Shown: in pieces, positions 1 through 9,287 of the stretch
How positions within the stretch are numbered: the stretch's first letter is position 1
Layout of the letters: every line of letters begins with the position of its first letter
Assembly (NCBI RefSeq): GCF_900635445.1
Contig: NZ_LR134117.1
Location: forward strand, 4,402,001-4,466,000
Direction of reading: 5' to 3'
Length of the DNA stretch: 64,000 nucleotides
DNA from: Serratia odorifera
Lineage (GTDB): Bacteria; Pseudomonadota; Gammaproteobacteria; Enterobacterales; Enterobacteriaceae
Made by a program: the position numbers and the translations under genes
Notes under the pieces: model-generated
Database searches by the model: none
What the model was told of the DNA's origin: nothing
Seen by the model: the letters and a program-made list of their open reading frames with translations, nothing else

Positions 1-407
1 ATCCCCAACATCAATTGAGTTTGCCAAGCCTGGGTTTTTTTATTGGCTTCGTCCAAAAGTAACTCCTTCTGAGCTTGAGCCTGCGCCTTGTATTCTTCCT
101 TGGTGTAGGTTCTGGGAATGATTTTTTCATCATTAAAAACCCACGTCCCGGTGTCTGATAGCTTGCGCGGCGCACTTTTCTCACTCACTTCAGCAACAGA
201 TAAATTAATGGGCCAAAGCATCGAAACATCACGCGCCACGGCCCATATGATGCCATCGGCATCATAGGCAACTTTCACAGTATCGGCGGAAAAGTCCTTT
301 TGGCTTTCATACCAATCATTGCCACCTTCATCTCGGAGATAGGCAACCGTCGTGCCTAACGCTGGTTCATTGGGGGTGTACTGTTTGAGGTTTTTTAAGT
401 TTTTCAT
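1..407 (-). CDS. tail fibre assembly protein (Tfa family), partial
   Basis: The reading frame runs off the left edge, so the C-terminus is missing; about 135 residues are visible. It starts at an ATG two bases after the stop of the tail fibre gene. The N-terminal part (MKNLKNLKQYTP, then a Trp-rich middle and a Gln/Ala/Glu-rich C-terminal helix) is typical of Tfa chaperones, which help trimerise the distal tail fibre and sometimes stay on its tip. The position directly after the fibre gene fits that job. Family known, function inferred. Confidence 0.8.
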   Translation of the reverse strand, partial: MKNLKNLKQYTPNEPALGTTVAYLRDEGGNDWYESQKDFSADTVKVAYDADGIIWAVARDVSMLWPINLSVAEVSEKSAPRKLSDTGTWVFNDEKIIPRTYTKEEYKAQAQAQKELLLDEANKKTQAWQTQLMLG

Positions 408-409
408 AA

Positions 410-1573
410 TCATACCGTTCCTACAGTGGCCCATTGCCCATTAATCAAAACTTGGATGGCCGAATATGCCCCCCATATATCGGGATTGTAGTTCGCACCA
501 GACATGCCGGTATAAACACAGCCTGACGGTAAATCAATGCGCCCCCCTGAATCCCTAATAACGGTTCGGCCAGAGAGTCGCACCGCATTAACTAAATTCT
601 GATAAGCCCAGTTCTGCGCGTTGTTTTGTGCATTTGAAATATTGGAATTCAGCCAACCACTGAGGCTCCCTCCCCAAGCAATCCCATCAATGTCACCATT
701 TGCATTAAGGTGCGCTGAGCCTGAATAAACAGAGCCGCCCGCTTTAATATCCCCTGGCGCGTAAAAGCCTCCGGAAGTATTCCAACTAAACTGTACGTCA
801 TCACCCGCTGAACCACGCATGTGCAATAACCACATCGGCACGAAATTGCTAGACATGGCGCCAAATGACATAGCCCAGCTAGAGTGGTCATTAATCGTGA
901 AGCGTTGTTTTAATATTGGGCTAAAAGCACTGGGTGAACTGGTTGAAAACACGTCATAAAAGGCTGCTTTAGAATCATATTGTTGAGCAAAAGTTTGCGG
1001 GCCGTTATATGTACCTGTCAACTCTCCGGTCATAGTATCGCCATCTATATTGACATAGCGGTCATCACTTTCAGTTTTGCTGTAAACCTCCAGATTCTTG
1101 CGCGACTCCCCTTTATTTTGTAGATCCGACAGATTTTTCGCCCTTTGCAGGAAAAGGCCGGCAGGATCCGCAAGCAAGTTTTTCCAGCCAGTAGCCCCGG
1201 TGCCATCCGGATCAGTGACGTTCGCATCAACGGTATTCCACCAAATCTTTGCTCCATCACTGCTTAGCACAACAGCCCCCTTGGCATAACCGCCAATTGC
1301 CTGGGCAAAAGCGCTATCGAACGTATACAGGCCGCCGGCCTGCGAATAGCGCAACGCCGAGGTAATATCGTTCATGATCCCGTTGAAATCTTTCCCATGT
1401 GGCGGGATGCCGCCAGCAGCGATGGCCGTCATCGTCAGCGGTGGAAATCCGGAATCATACGCAGCGTTTCCCTTCTCTTTCGTGTCTTGCGTTGCGCTGT
1501 CTGGGATCGTGTTTTTTTCGCCAGTGCTGGCAAATGGCACGGCCAGCTGGCGTGGTTTATCAACCAGTTTCAT
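410..1573 (-). CDS. phage tail fibre protein
   Basis: A 387-residue putative host-recognition fibre at the end of the baseplate operon. The N-terminus (VDKPRQLAVPFASTGEKNTIP) resembles the baseplate-attachment end of many enterobacterial prophage fibres. A Gly/Asn/Ser-rich shaft follows, then a C-terminus ending in a short beta-rich tip (INGQWATVGTV). I chose the ATG at 1573 over an in-frame GTG at 1579 because AGGAG sits five bases upstream of the ATG and overlaps the end of the preceding gene. The distal part is probably variable and sets host range. Confidence 0.8.
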   Translation of the reverse strand: MKLVDKPRQLAVPFASTGEKNTIPDSATQDTKEKGNAAYDSGFPPLTMTAIAAGGIPPHGKDFNGIMNDITSALRYSQAGGLYTFDSAFAQAIGGYAKGAVVLSSDGAKIWWNTVDANVTDPDGTGATGWKNLLADPAGLFLQRAKNLSDLQNKGESRKNLEVYSKTESDDRYVNIDGDTMTGELTGTYNGPQTFAQQYDSKAAFYDVFSTSSPSAFSPILKQRFTINDHSSWAMSFGAMSSNFVPMWLLHMRGSAGDDVQFSWNTSGGFYAPGDIKAGGSVYSGSAHLNANGDIDGIAWGGSLSGWLNSNISNAQNNAQNWAYQNLVNAVRLSGRTVIRDSGGRIDLPSGCVYTGMSGANYNPDIWGAYSAIQVLINGQWATVGTV

Positions 1574-1575
1574 AT

Positions 1576-2163
1576 TCACTCCTGCATGATAATCGAAACG
1601 TTAACGCCTGGCGGCGATGGCAGTACGCCTGAAGACTGGACGATCGCCAGCTCTGCTGTTGAAAGCTGAAATTCGAATACGTAACTCATTTGCATACCGC
1701 CATCATTTTTGACATACGCGCGCCCGCGATCGCTAAACATATAGCGCAACATGCGGTTGATATTAGGTATCGAACAATCGGTGATGTTGGCCATGGCCTT
1801 CATCATGATCAGCCGTCTGTAAACAGGATCGGAAAGCTCTATTGTCTGCGTTGAACGCTCACCGCTATAGAAAGGCGCCTGATTAAATGGACGCGGATCT
1901 GTAAGAGTGGGTACGTCTAATTTCGCCTCATTGAACCCCAAATAATTGAAATCATCACTCACCGTCAGCCAACGACTAACATCAACAATTTTTCCCCACA
2001 CATCGAGGCCATAAGTCTCTGCGGTATCAATATTCCAAATCAGATCATAGAAATTATTAACAAATTGATCAGGGGATACGGCTTCGTTAAAACTGTTGAT
2101 AAGGCTGTTTAGTCTGGGGCTGGCGGCATACTGTGCTAGCACAGTCGCTGCCACATTTTTCAC
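1576..2163 (-). CDS. baseplate protein, DUF2612 family
   Basis: A 195-residue protein starting with GTG at 2163, preceded by AGGAGG six bases upstream; the longer frame to 2259 only overlaps the baseplate J gene. It follows the J-like gene, the position of gpI-type baseplate proteins in contractile tails. The sequence around residues 30-60 (FVNNFYDLIWNIDTAETYGLDVWG, in part) is typical of DUF2612. It probably joins the wedge to the fibre. Family assignment by eye. Confidence 0.75.
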   Translation of the reverse strand: MKNVAATVLAQYAASPRLNSLINSFNEAVSPDQFVNNFYDLIWNIDTAETYGLDVWGKIVDVSRWLTVSDDFNYLGFNEAKLDVPTLTDPRPFNQAPFYSGERSTQTIELSDPVYRRLIMMKAMANITDCSIPNINRMLRYMFSDRGRAYVKNDGGMQMSYVFEFQLSTAELAIVQSSGVLPSPPGVNVSIIMQE

Positions 2164-2164
2164 T

Positions 2165-3409
2165 TTATGCCTCCTTGGGCGCAACGCTGATGTTGTTGCT
2201 ATCCAGGGTGGGTATTTCGTCAATTCCAAATGCAACGGACGTGCTAAACATACTGCCATCGCGGCTTAATGTAATGCCGAGAATATCAATATTGATCGGG
2301 TCGATAGCATAGACGCCAGCATAATATCGGCCTGCTGAAAGCGTTGATGCTATACGTGCACGCGTTCCGCGATCCTCCCCGTTAAATGCGGCCTGCACTG
2401 CCTTTCTCACGAGTTCCGTGATGTTCGCGGGTAGGTAATCACTTTTTTTCAACTCGACTTTTACATACAGATTGATTGGGGATGCCGTTTGCCAAGCAAT
2501 CGTATATTCCGGATAAGGGGGATCATAGCCATCCTGATCGGTAATAATCAGCGTCGTGTCGCCATTCATATCAACACCTGGCGGTGCTTTACGCCAAATA
2601 GCATCGGCAATGTTTTCTGCTTTACCTCCGTACACGCCAACATAAAAAGAGTTCTTTTTTAATGGGTAATTGGTAGCTCCAAACGCTTTTTCCGTCGAAC
2701 TTGGATTGTGGATCACATAAGCATCAACAATACCTTCAACATCCAACAAGGCACCTTTCATCGCGTTCAGCGTATTACGTGCATTGTTCGCCACTGAATT
2801 TCGCCGGCGGTGCTCGAAATTAGCACGTGTCTCTTCGTCATTGCCTTGAACGCCAGCTGTCGCGTTACTTATTCCCGACCATCCTGGGATCGCCTTGTAA
2901 ACTTTATTCAGTGCGCCAATCGGACAGCCAATCGCACCCATTGTTAAATTTTGGAAAATGACATCTACGTTGCCACTCGGGCCGATCACCACATCTGCCA
3001 AACTGATATATAGGTAACCGGCGTCATCCTGCGCCATGCTGCCGGCTGGGATAAGAGTTCCCACTAACCCTGAACATGTTGCAGTCACCGTCGTACCCGT
3101 TGCGCCAATGCGATCGATAAAGTAGATCCGCCCAATTGCATCTTGGAAACGGCCACTGGAGAAATCAGGGTTGATCTGGTTGACGACGGCAAGGAGTTGG
3201 TCGTTTTTGTCAGCAATAATCGCTGAATCGCTCATAGCCAACTGCCCCTGCGGGGTCGTCAGGCTTGAGCCCATAGAGCCGCCAAACGCAGTGGAGAAAT
3301 CACTGATCCGACCGTTTAGTATTTCGGATTCATCAGGAACCAAAAGCCCCGTTGTTGAAAACGTGATCGCCGGTACCGCGGTCGACAGCTCTGTAATTTC
3401 ATCATTCAT
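2165..3409 (-). CDS. baseplate J-like protein
   Basis: A 414-residue structural protein of the baseplate wedge, homologous in type to P2 gpJ and Mu gp47. The N-terminal segment with LTTPQGQLA and the central GNDEETRANFEHRRRNS are characteristic of the baseplate J family. The start ATG overlaps the stop of the upstream gene (ATGA). It sits in a tightly packed baseplate operon with overlaps of one to four bases. Confidence 0.9.
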   Translation of the reverse strand: MNDEITELSTAVPAITFSTTGLLVPDESEILNGRISDFSTAFGGSMGSSLTTPQGQLAMSDSAIIADKNDQLLAVVNQINPDFSSGRFQDAIGRIYFIDRIGATGTTVTATCSGLVGTLIPAGSMAQDDAGYLYISLADVVIGPSGNVDVIFQNLTMGAIGCPIGALNKVYKAIPGWSGISNATAGVQGNDEETRANFEHRRRNSVANNARNTLNAMKGALLDVEGIVDAYVIHNPSSTEKAFGATNYPLKKNSFYVGVYGGKAENIADAIWRKAPPGVDMNGDTTLIITDQDGYDPPYPEYTIAWQTASPINLYVKVELKKSDYLPANITELVRKAVQAAFNGEDRGTRARIASTLSAGRYYAGVYAIDPINIDILGITLSRDGSMFSTSVAFGIDEIPTLDSNNISVAPKEA

Positions 3410-3765
3410 AGAGGCACCGTAGTCAGGTCAAAGTTTGTGTCCGTGATTGTCATCACCCCGCTAATTTTCCGGTCGCCATCGGCAGCCGCTGTACAAGTCG
3501 CAGACGAGACATACGGCAGCTTTAAGGCTTCCTGCTGCATTTTTGTGTTAATCAGCTGCGTGCCAGGCCAGTGGCCAAGGATGCGAGGGTAATATGGAAT
3601 GCCGAGCGTTGTGTCATACCAGCATTCGCCAAGAAAGGTACTGCATGCACACGCGACATCTTGAGCAACCGCATAGGGGTTATCTGTGACCGCAATATTC
3701 CCTTTGTCGTCCAGCACCAGATCCCAGGTGTTCGTATCGAGAAGCAGCGAACGTGTTTGCATCAT
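3406..3765 (-). CDS. baseplate wedge protein (gp25/GP46-like), small
   Basis: A 119-residue protein starting with ATGATG that overlaps the stop of the spike gene. It has LLLDTNTWDLVLDDKGNIAVT at the N-terminus and a central GECWYDTTLGIPYY, the pattern of small gp25-like wedge proteins in myoviruses. It lies between the spike-like and the J-like genes, as gpW/gp25 proteins do in other phages. Function inferred from position and sequence pattern. Confidence 0.6.
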   Translation of the reverse strand: MMQTRSLLLDTNTWDLVLDDKGNIAVTDNPYAVAQDVACACSTFLGECWYDTTLGIPYYPRILGHWPGTQLINTKMQQEALKLPYVSSATCTAAADGDRKISGVMTITDTNFDLTTVPL

Positions 3766-4403
3766 GCCCCCTGTTGCGGTTTATTCGTCTGTGAACTGCC
3801 TGATTGCACACCGCCGTGCGTGTGTTCCCCAAAATCAATATCGCCAATGGTGGCGCCGGCAGACAGGTCAGATTTGCCTTTAGCGGTAAATGTCTGGCTA
3901 ACCTCAGTCGCGCCGTTTAGGGTGATTTCAGGTGCATTCAGTGTAATTCTCTGAGGGGAAGTAATATTAATCTGTTGATTGGCAAATTCGATAAACTGTA
4001 CCGGCGCTCCATTCAGCACACCACCCAGATAGATAGCATCAGAAAGGTTATGCGTGCGCTTTGAGCCTGGCATGGCCGGCTGTCGCGTGGACTTGACTGC
4101 GCTGATATCCCTGTCACAAATTGCCACAAGCCCAATGTCGCCTACAGACGACGGCATAATCACCGCACTTTGCCCACCCTGCAGGCGCCATACCGGCACG
4201 TTGTATATTACCTCATGCGCGATGGGTGACCCGTCTCCGGCCACAGACATCACCATCGGGCGAATATCGACACTTTCGCCGTTTGCATTTATCACCGTGC
4301 CTAGCGTGATAAATGCATGGCGCCCAAGGAACTGACGCAGCACGAAGTCTTGCGCGTTGATACCGCCATTCAAATCGGTACCGTTTACATGAAAATTTCC
4401 CAT
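3762..4403 (-). CDS. baseplate spike / gpV-type protein (Gp138 N-terminal domain type)
   Basis: A 213-residue protein. The start is at ATG 4403 behind AAGGG; the longer frame to 4454 overlaps the hub gene. The N-terminal half looks like an OB-fold of the gpV/gp138 type. The C-terminal half shows short beta repeats (NITSPQRITLNAPEITLNG) expected of a spike helix, and it ends with HTHGGVQSGSSQTNKPQQ, the His motif that binds a tip metal ion in such spikes. It probably forms the membrane-piercing spike. Confidence 0.75.
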   Translation of the reverse strand: MGNFHVNGTDLNGGINAQDFVLRQFLGRHAFITLGTVINANGESVDIRPMVMSVAGDGSPIAHEVIYNVPVWRLQGGQSAVIMPSSVGDIGLVAICDRDISAVKSTRQPAMPGSKRTHNLSDAIYLGGVLNGAPVQFIEFANQQINITSPQRITLNAPEITLNGATEVSQTFTAKGKSDLSAGATIGDIDFGEHTHGGVQSGSSQTNKPQQGA

Positions 4404-4404
4404 A

Positions 4405-5250
4405 TCAGCCCTTTGGTTGCCGCAACAATTCGCAGCTTGTTGTCCACTGTCCACCTTCGACCCATGAGGTCAATGTATGCATGGCACCGATCGTTGCATG
4501 TTTGCCGCTGGCGTTCGGTAAGGAGGTGCTTAGCAATATTCCCCGACCAATAAAAATATCCGGGCAGAACAGGCAAGATATGCTGAGCCCAACGTTGGTA
4601 AAAATGGGATAACCGATTAAACCGTGATCGGGAGAAACAAATAATGCTGGTTCTTTACGGGGCATCCCTTTTGGCCAGATCGTCACCTGCTCCACATTGA
4701 TATCGATCTCAGCATCAACAGCGCGGGCAGCCTCGATCATCTGCTGCGTAATATCCCCCTGGAAATACGGATCGGGCAGCGTACGTTTCACGCCCTGATT
4801 CTCATACTTCAGCCCCACAGATGACGCCATCGGCATCAATATGTCATCGATTGACACCGGGCCTTGCGCACTGAATGGCGACACTTTTTTTGCACGCAGA
4901 TAAAACATCATGTTCGCTGTGATAATCAGCGGCACATCCGGCGCCTGGTTGTAATCGGCATAGGCATCACTGATGAAGCCTTCAAAAATTTGCCGGCCTG
5001 CGGCCCATACGCGTATCCGATTGGGCTTAGCCCCATCAATCCAGATCCCCTTATAGCTCAGTGTCGCCATCTGTTGCGCTACGAGCCCCCAGATATAAAG
5101 CGTGATCTGGGTACCGGCAATACCTCCATACGCCGCCAGGCTCACATAACAGCGCGCGTTGTTGACAGTAAGCACATTGCCCCGGTCGTCAAACGTGCGT
5201 CCCTCTGCCAGGGTAAACTCCACTTTGATATCTCGCTGTTGATAGCTCAC
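4405..5250 (-). CDS. baseplate hub protein
   Basis: A 281-residue protein, starting with a GTG at 5250 that overlaps the stop of the plug gene (GTGA). The order plug, hub, spike, wedge matches the baseplate clusters of contractile tails with DUF3383 sheaths. The sequence is rich in beta strands and contains IRVWAAGRQIFEGFISDAYADYNQ, as seen in gp27/gpD-type hubs. No catalytic domain is visible. Hub role inferred mainly from position. Confidence 0.6.
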   Translation of the reverse strand: MSYQQRDIKVEFTLAEGRTFDDRGNVLTVNNARCYVSLAAYGGIAGTQITLYIWGLVAQQMATLSYKGIWIDGAKPNRIRVWAAGRQIFEGFISDAYADYNQAPDVPLIITANMMFYLRAKKVSPFSAQGPVSIDDILMPMASSVGLKYENQGVKRTLPDPYFQGDITQQMIEAARAVDAEIDINVEQVTIWPKGMPRKEPALFVSPDHGLIGYPIFTNVGLSISCLFCPDIFIGRGILLSTSLPNASGKHATIGAMHTLTSWVEGGQWTTSCELLRQPKG

Positions 5251-5549
5251 GACGTTTCCCCCGGCGCCAGGTAGTAGAGTTTGAAACGTTCCCCCAGACC
5301 AGACCAATCCGGATCTGCACTCCCTTCCAAGTCCGCGAAAAACAGCTCACCATCGAAAGGTAAATAGACGTATCGCACGATTTTGTTGCCGTTCAGGCAT
5401 AAAACGCCCTGCAGGCAGGGAGTGTCGTTCACGGTAAGGTCGATGTATAGTCCGGTGCTGCGTTGCACCAATCGAATCTCACACGACTGATTATTCAGGG
5501 TGACGCTAAACCGCTGCGCTTTGACAGGGTTCAAGATGATTTCCAGCAT
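5247..5549 (-). CDS. phage baseplate plug protein
   Basis: A 100-residue all-beta protein. The core YIDLTVNDTPCLQGVLCLNG and the Tyr/Phe-rich C-terminus (GERFKLYYLAP) match the small family called baseplate plug in Pam3-type phages, where it closes the tube end of the baseplate. The start and stop overlap both neighbours. Family by sequence pattern, no search done. Confidence 0.65.
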   Translation of the reverse strand: MLEIILNPVKAQRFSVTLNNQSCEIRLVQRSTGLYIDLTVNDTPCLQGVLCLNGNKIVRYVYLPFDGELFFADLEGSADPDWSGLGERFKLYYLAPGETS

Positions 5550-6355
5550 TAGGTCAATCCTCTCGCCAGCTGTTCTACAGCGTTAGCCAGCTTTTGAGTG
5601 GCGCTCTCCGTGACCTCACTCAAGGACTTGGAAACATCATCGACCGCTGAAGAAACCGATCCGGCAACCTGCTCAGTTAGTTCACTGGCCGACCGTTGAA
5701 GACCTGAAAGCGCCTTTTTCACATCAGAAAGGGTTGAACCGCTTGTTGAAGAAGTCACGAGTTCCGTTTTTGCGCTAGCCCCCAGGGTGATCTGATTATT
5801 GGTTGTGTCGGCCTGCGAGGTTTCGCTGCTGACGGTCACCTCGGCCACGTCCTGCACATCCTGAAAAACTGCCGTGACGGTAAGTAATGTCGGACCGCCA
5901 TCGCTTCGGATCCGATAATCGTATTTCATCAGGTCGTACGAGCTAAACGTTTTATCCGGGGTTTCGATATCGTAAACCTGAGCACTGGTGCGCATGTTTT
6001 CCAGAATACCCAACACGTCAGATCTTGAGGTCAATGTCAGGTTGGTGACATTGGGGAGGCTACCTGAAAACCCAGTCCACCCCTCAACGGTAAAGGTCAC
6101 CTGCAGCGTTGCTGGCCGCTGCACTTTGTTAAAGGTGGTGTACCCCCCTTTTTCAATAGGTGCATTCCCCACCGTAGCCTCGCCCCCCATTTCTACAACA
6201 ACAAACGAGGTTGGCGAAAAAGCCTTGGTTCCCACTTGTGGGCCAGCGGCATAGTAAATCCCATACCCAGGCGACAGGACGCTATTGATAATGGATAACA
6301 GACCACCGCCACGCACTGCATTAAGTACGGTGGCCTGATTCAGTGAGAACCTCAT
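5549..6355 (-). CDS. baseplate/tail structural protein between tape measure and plug
   Basis: A 268-residue protein. The first 170 residues look like a compact beta-rich domain, with SPTSFVVVEMGGEATVGNAP. The last 90 residues are a Ser/Ala/Glu-rich coiled coil with heptad-like repeats (LTEQVAGSVSSAVDDVSKSL). It lies directly after the tape measure gene, where proteins connecting the tape measure to the hub are found (gpU or LysM-type adaptors). The exact homologue is not recognised. Confidence 0.5.
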   Translation of the reverse strand: MRFSLNQATVLNAVRGGGLLSIINSVLSPGYGIYYAAGPQVGTKAFSPTSFVVVEMGGEATVGNAPIEKGGYTTFNKVQRPATLQVTFTVEGWTGFSGSLPNVTNLTLTSRSDVLGILENMRTSAQVYDIETPDKTFSSYDLMKYDYRIRSDGGPTLLTVTAVFQDVQDVAEVTVSSETSQADTTNNQITLGASAKTELVTSSTSGSTLSDVKKALSGLQRSASELTEQVAGSVSSAVDDVSKSLSEVTESATQKLANAVEQLARGLT

Positions 6356-8234
6356 GTTGATACCCCTGATGAATAAGCCCCAACCAAGCTAGAGCGGCTG
6401 ATCCGTTGCCGCGCATCATCGGCTATGCCTTTCACGTTATCAGCGGTCGTAGTGGCGTTCAGCGTGCCGATATGGATGGATTCAGTAACAGTGGATTGGG
6501 ATCCTGTTATTGGCTGACGGGATTGGGCCGACATGCCAGCCCCTGGCTGTGGCAGGTTAGCAAATATCTTCGGCACATAGTCTCTCGTTTCCTTCGGCGC
6601 GGCGCCCAGCCCCTTGCGCATCACATTGCCCTGACCCAGTTGTAAGCCGCCAACGCAGTGCCAAGATCACCATCAAACATTTGCAGCAATTGGGACATGT
6701 AGCGGGCAGCAGCCCCGGCGGATTTCTCGGGATCAAAGACATCACCGCCTTTTAAACCAAAATCTTTTGCCGTGCCCGGCATGAACTGAAATAGCCCTTT
6801 CGCACCTGCACCCGATACAGCGTAGGGATCCCCTCCCGACTCGGTGATGGCCATGCTGCGTAGCAACCCAGTCGGTAAACCGAAGGTTTCCTCTAATTTA
6901 TTAAGTTTGGGCTGCAACCACCCAAGCAAAGCAGCACCTTCTTTAGTGGGGTTTGGTTTGCTACCGTGATAGGGAACGCCGGGATTATTTTTCGACCAGT
7001 TCAAGCGTTTCAGGCGTTCTAACTCGTTCATCTCTTCGCTTTGCGTCGGGATCTGATCATATTTTTCACCGTTGATCAGGGCTTTTGTCCTTTGATAAAC
7101 CTCAACACCTGATGCAGCAACAACCCCAGCGCCAGCTAATACCCACGCGGGCGGAGCCAGCGCAAAAATGCTCTTGAATCCGGCAGCAACACCAATCAGC
7201 CACGTTGCCAATTTGAGCCCCAGCAAGGCAATAATCACCTTTTCCCAGCCGCCCACGGCATTGGCGGCATCATTTGCCACACGGGCGATCCCTTTGATTG
7301 TGTCGAGGAATCCAACAACGGCGGCCTGGATTTCGTCCGGATGTGAGGCCATCCATGTGGCCAGGCTGTTCAACCAGGCGTTGAACTTTTCGATGTACGG
7401 CAATAACGCGTTGAAAAGGATGTAACCAGTTTTTTCAAACGCCTGATTGATTTCAGCCCATTGCAGACGAAACCGCCGAGCCGCAGCTATCGATTGATCA
7501 TCTACACCCGATTTGGATGTGAAATTGTTTTTATCCTGTAAGGCATGACCGGACGCCGCCCATTGCTGGAAAGCATAGCCCCAACCCAGCTCACCACCGT
7601 AAGCTTGTTGCTGGTCTTTGTTAAGCCGCGGGAAAGCACTCACCAGTTTGCTCATAATGTCATCAGTGCTGTCACGACTGAGATCGACATTTGCGCCAGC
7701 CTGATTGGTAGCCAACAGAAGACTTTGAAGCTGAGGATCCAAGCCAAGCCCCGCTTTTAAGCGTGCTTTTGCATCATTGATGCGCGAGAACGAACCGACA
7801 ATTTCATTGGCACTAACACCAAAGGCTTCACCCGCCTTTGTCCAGCCATCAAGCGATTTCGCCGACATGCCAAAAGCGTCAGCCGCGGTCGCAAGTTGAT
7901 TGAGATTACCGGCAAAACTCGTCACGAAGGCTTTTAACCCGCCAAGGGAAAGCGTGACGCCGACAAGCGCTAACACCTGACTTCGAATACTGGAAAAAAA
8001 AGACGAGGCTTTTTTTCCGGACGCCTCCATGTCTTTTGCAGTCTTCTCGGCCTGTTTACCTGTTTTATCCAGTGTTTCACCGGTGCGCTTTTCACCAGTT
8101 TCAAACGTCTGTACGACGTTCTCCATCACCGCCGTCAACCTGTCCAGCCCAGCAATTACCGCCTGTTCACCCGTCTGAAAACTACGGTCATCGATACCCA
8201 GCGAGAGGATCAGCTCATCAAGAACCAGTGGCAT
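6352..8234 (-). pseudogene. tail tape measure protein with C-terminal lytic transglycosylase domain, frameshifted
   Basis: The N-terminal part (8234 to about 6638) has Ala/Gln-rich helices and a hydrophobic stretch (VIIALLGLKLATWLIGVAAG). It ends in an SLT lytic transglycosylase domain beginning near residue 453, with the catalytic Glu in AITESGGDP and GLFQFMPGTA. The frame stops at AAYNWVRAM. The family motif AAYNWGQGN continues in the next frame as MRKGLGAAPKETRDYVPKI. One G is missing in the run at 6635-6637 (three instead of four). Corrected, the protein is 627 residues. The enzyme domain would locally digest peptidoglycan during DNA injection. Confidence 0.85.
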
Positions 8235-8847
8235 TATTTGCCCTCCTGCATTACGCGCGAGTTGTGCGTATCAACTTGGATAATTTCCAGCAGATCCCAA
8301 AGATCCTGCACACCATAAACACTATCCAATTCGGCCTTTGAGGCCTTACCGGCAGAGACTACGGTTGCAATGGTGTGCGGGACGTTGGTGTATTCGATCA
8401 TCCCGAACGGCTTATCGGGATTGGCATAGCGTGGGGGGATATCTAGCGGCCGACGGTAGCGAAAAAATCCACGTGAAGTTTGAATACCTCCGCACGCAGG
8501 TTTAACCGCGTCAGGATTTCCTCAATATCGCTCTCGATCATCGGTCGAACCACCGTTTTATCTGCAGGGTTTGGCACCGCCTGCACACAGCCCATCAATT
8601 CATCCAGTAGCGGCTTGGCTTCGTCAGCGGGAATTTTTGAAATTGCCTTTAAACCTTCCATAGCCATTGCCGCCATGCCCATGCTGCGTAGGTTTTCAGG
8701 AATTTCTACGCCACCTCGCCCCATGGCCATCAATGCGCGCATCGCCCACCATTCGGCCTGCGAGGCTGACATTTCCGTAACGTGGAACATTTTGCCGTGA
8801 TCGCGGCCTTCATTTTCAATGGTGATGAATTTCTCTTTACGTGCCAT
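8234..8847 (-). CDS. tail assembly chaperone, -1 frameshift product (G-T type)
   Basis: Reading the zero frame to the second Phe of HVDFF and then slipping back one base gives 129 + 75 = 204 residues. The extension begins RYRRPLDIPPRYANPDK and ends with TAA at 8234-8236, which overlaps the tape measure ATG as TAATG. The -1 frame is free of stops throughout. Programmed -1 frameshifting between the tube and tape measure genes is a known conserved trait of tailed phages. That it happens here is inferred from the slippery site and the open extension. Confidence 0.7.
8443..8847 (-). CDS. tail assembly chaperone, zero-frame product
   Basis: A 134-residue acidic protein between the tail tube and tape measure genes, the conserved location of tail assembly chaperones (lambda G, P2 E). 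It has a plausible Met-rich helical core (AMRALMAMGRGGVEIPENLRS, in part). It ends shortly after a slippery heptamer at 8461-8467, after which a long open frame continues in -1. The ATG overlaps the stop of the tube gene by one base. It should coat the tape measure protein during tail assembly. Confidence 0.75.
   Translation of the reverse strand: MARKEKFITIENEGRDHGKMFHVTEMSASQAEWWAMRALMAMGRGGVEIPENLRSMGMAAMAMEGLKAISKIPADEAKPLLDELMGCVQAVPNPADKTVVRPMIESDIEEILTRLNLRAEVFKLHVDFFATVGR
8461..8467 (-). other. slippery heptamer T TTT TTC for -1 ribosomal frameshift
   Basis: On the minus strand the sequence reads GAT TTT TTC GCT in the zero frame, giving the heptamer T TTT TTC of the X XXY YYZ type. 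After slippage the next codon is CGC in the -1 frame. It lies 18 bases before the zero-frame stop codon. Confidence 0.7.
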
Positions 8848-9287
8848 CAGTTAAACGCCTCCGGAGTGATGGATTCCCATTCGATGATTGCCTGGCTAGC
8901 TTGCAAAGTGCGTCCAGCGTCTGGCAGCGCTTTCCATTGCTTCAACACGCCATTCACGCATTTGTACTGCCGTTTGAGTGCCGGCAAAACGACGGTAGCG
9001 TTACAGCGGAATACCGCAACGCTGGCGCGTGACATCGTCGACCATGTGTCGAAAATATCGCGGCTTTCAGAGTCCGGCATGATGTAAAACGTCTGGTTGA
9101 TATTGCTGTAAACGAAACCGGCAGACAATTTGCCGTCGGCACCGCGCACAGTTTCCGCCAGCGTTAGCGCATCAGTACCGTAGATATTATCCGCAGCGAA
9201 CCCTTGTAGCTGCACACCGCGCGGGTAAAGGTTTATCACCGACAGTGTGATAATGACATCAGCAGAAGTGATAGTGTTACCGGACAT
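8847..9287 (-). CDS. tail tube protein, DUF3277-type
   Basis: A 146-residue protein between the sheath gene and the tail chaperone gene, the usual place of the tube protein of contractile tails. The N-terminus SADVIITLSVINLYPRGVQLQGFAADN (in part) and the later RASVAVFRCNATVVLPAL fit the DUF3277 structural family. It would polymerise into the inner tail tube. The start follows directly after the sheath gene (one-base overlap). Confidence 0.75.
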   Translation of the reverse strand: MSGNTITSADVIITLSVINLYPRGVQLQGFAADNIYGTDALTLAETVRGADGKLSAGFVYSNINQTFYIMPDSESRDIFDTWSTMSRASVAVFRCNATVVLPALKRQYKCVNGVLKQWKALPDAGRTLQASQAIIEWESITPEAFN

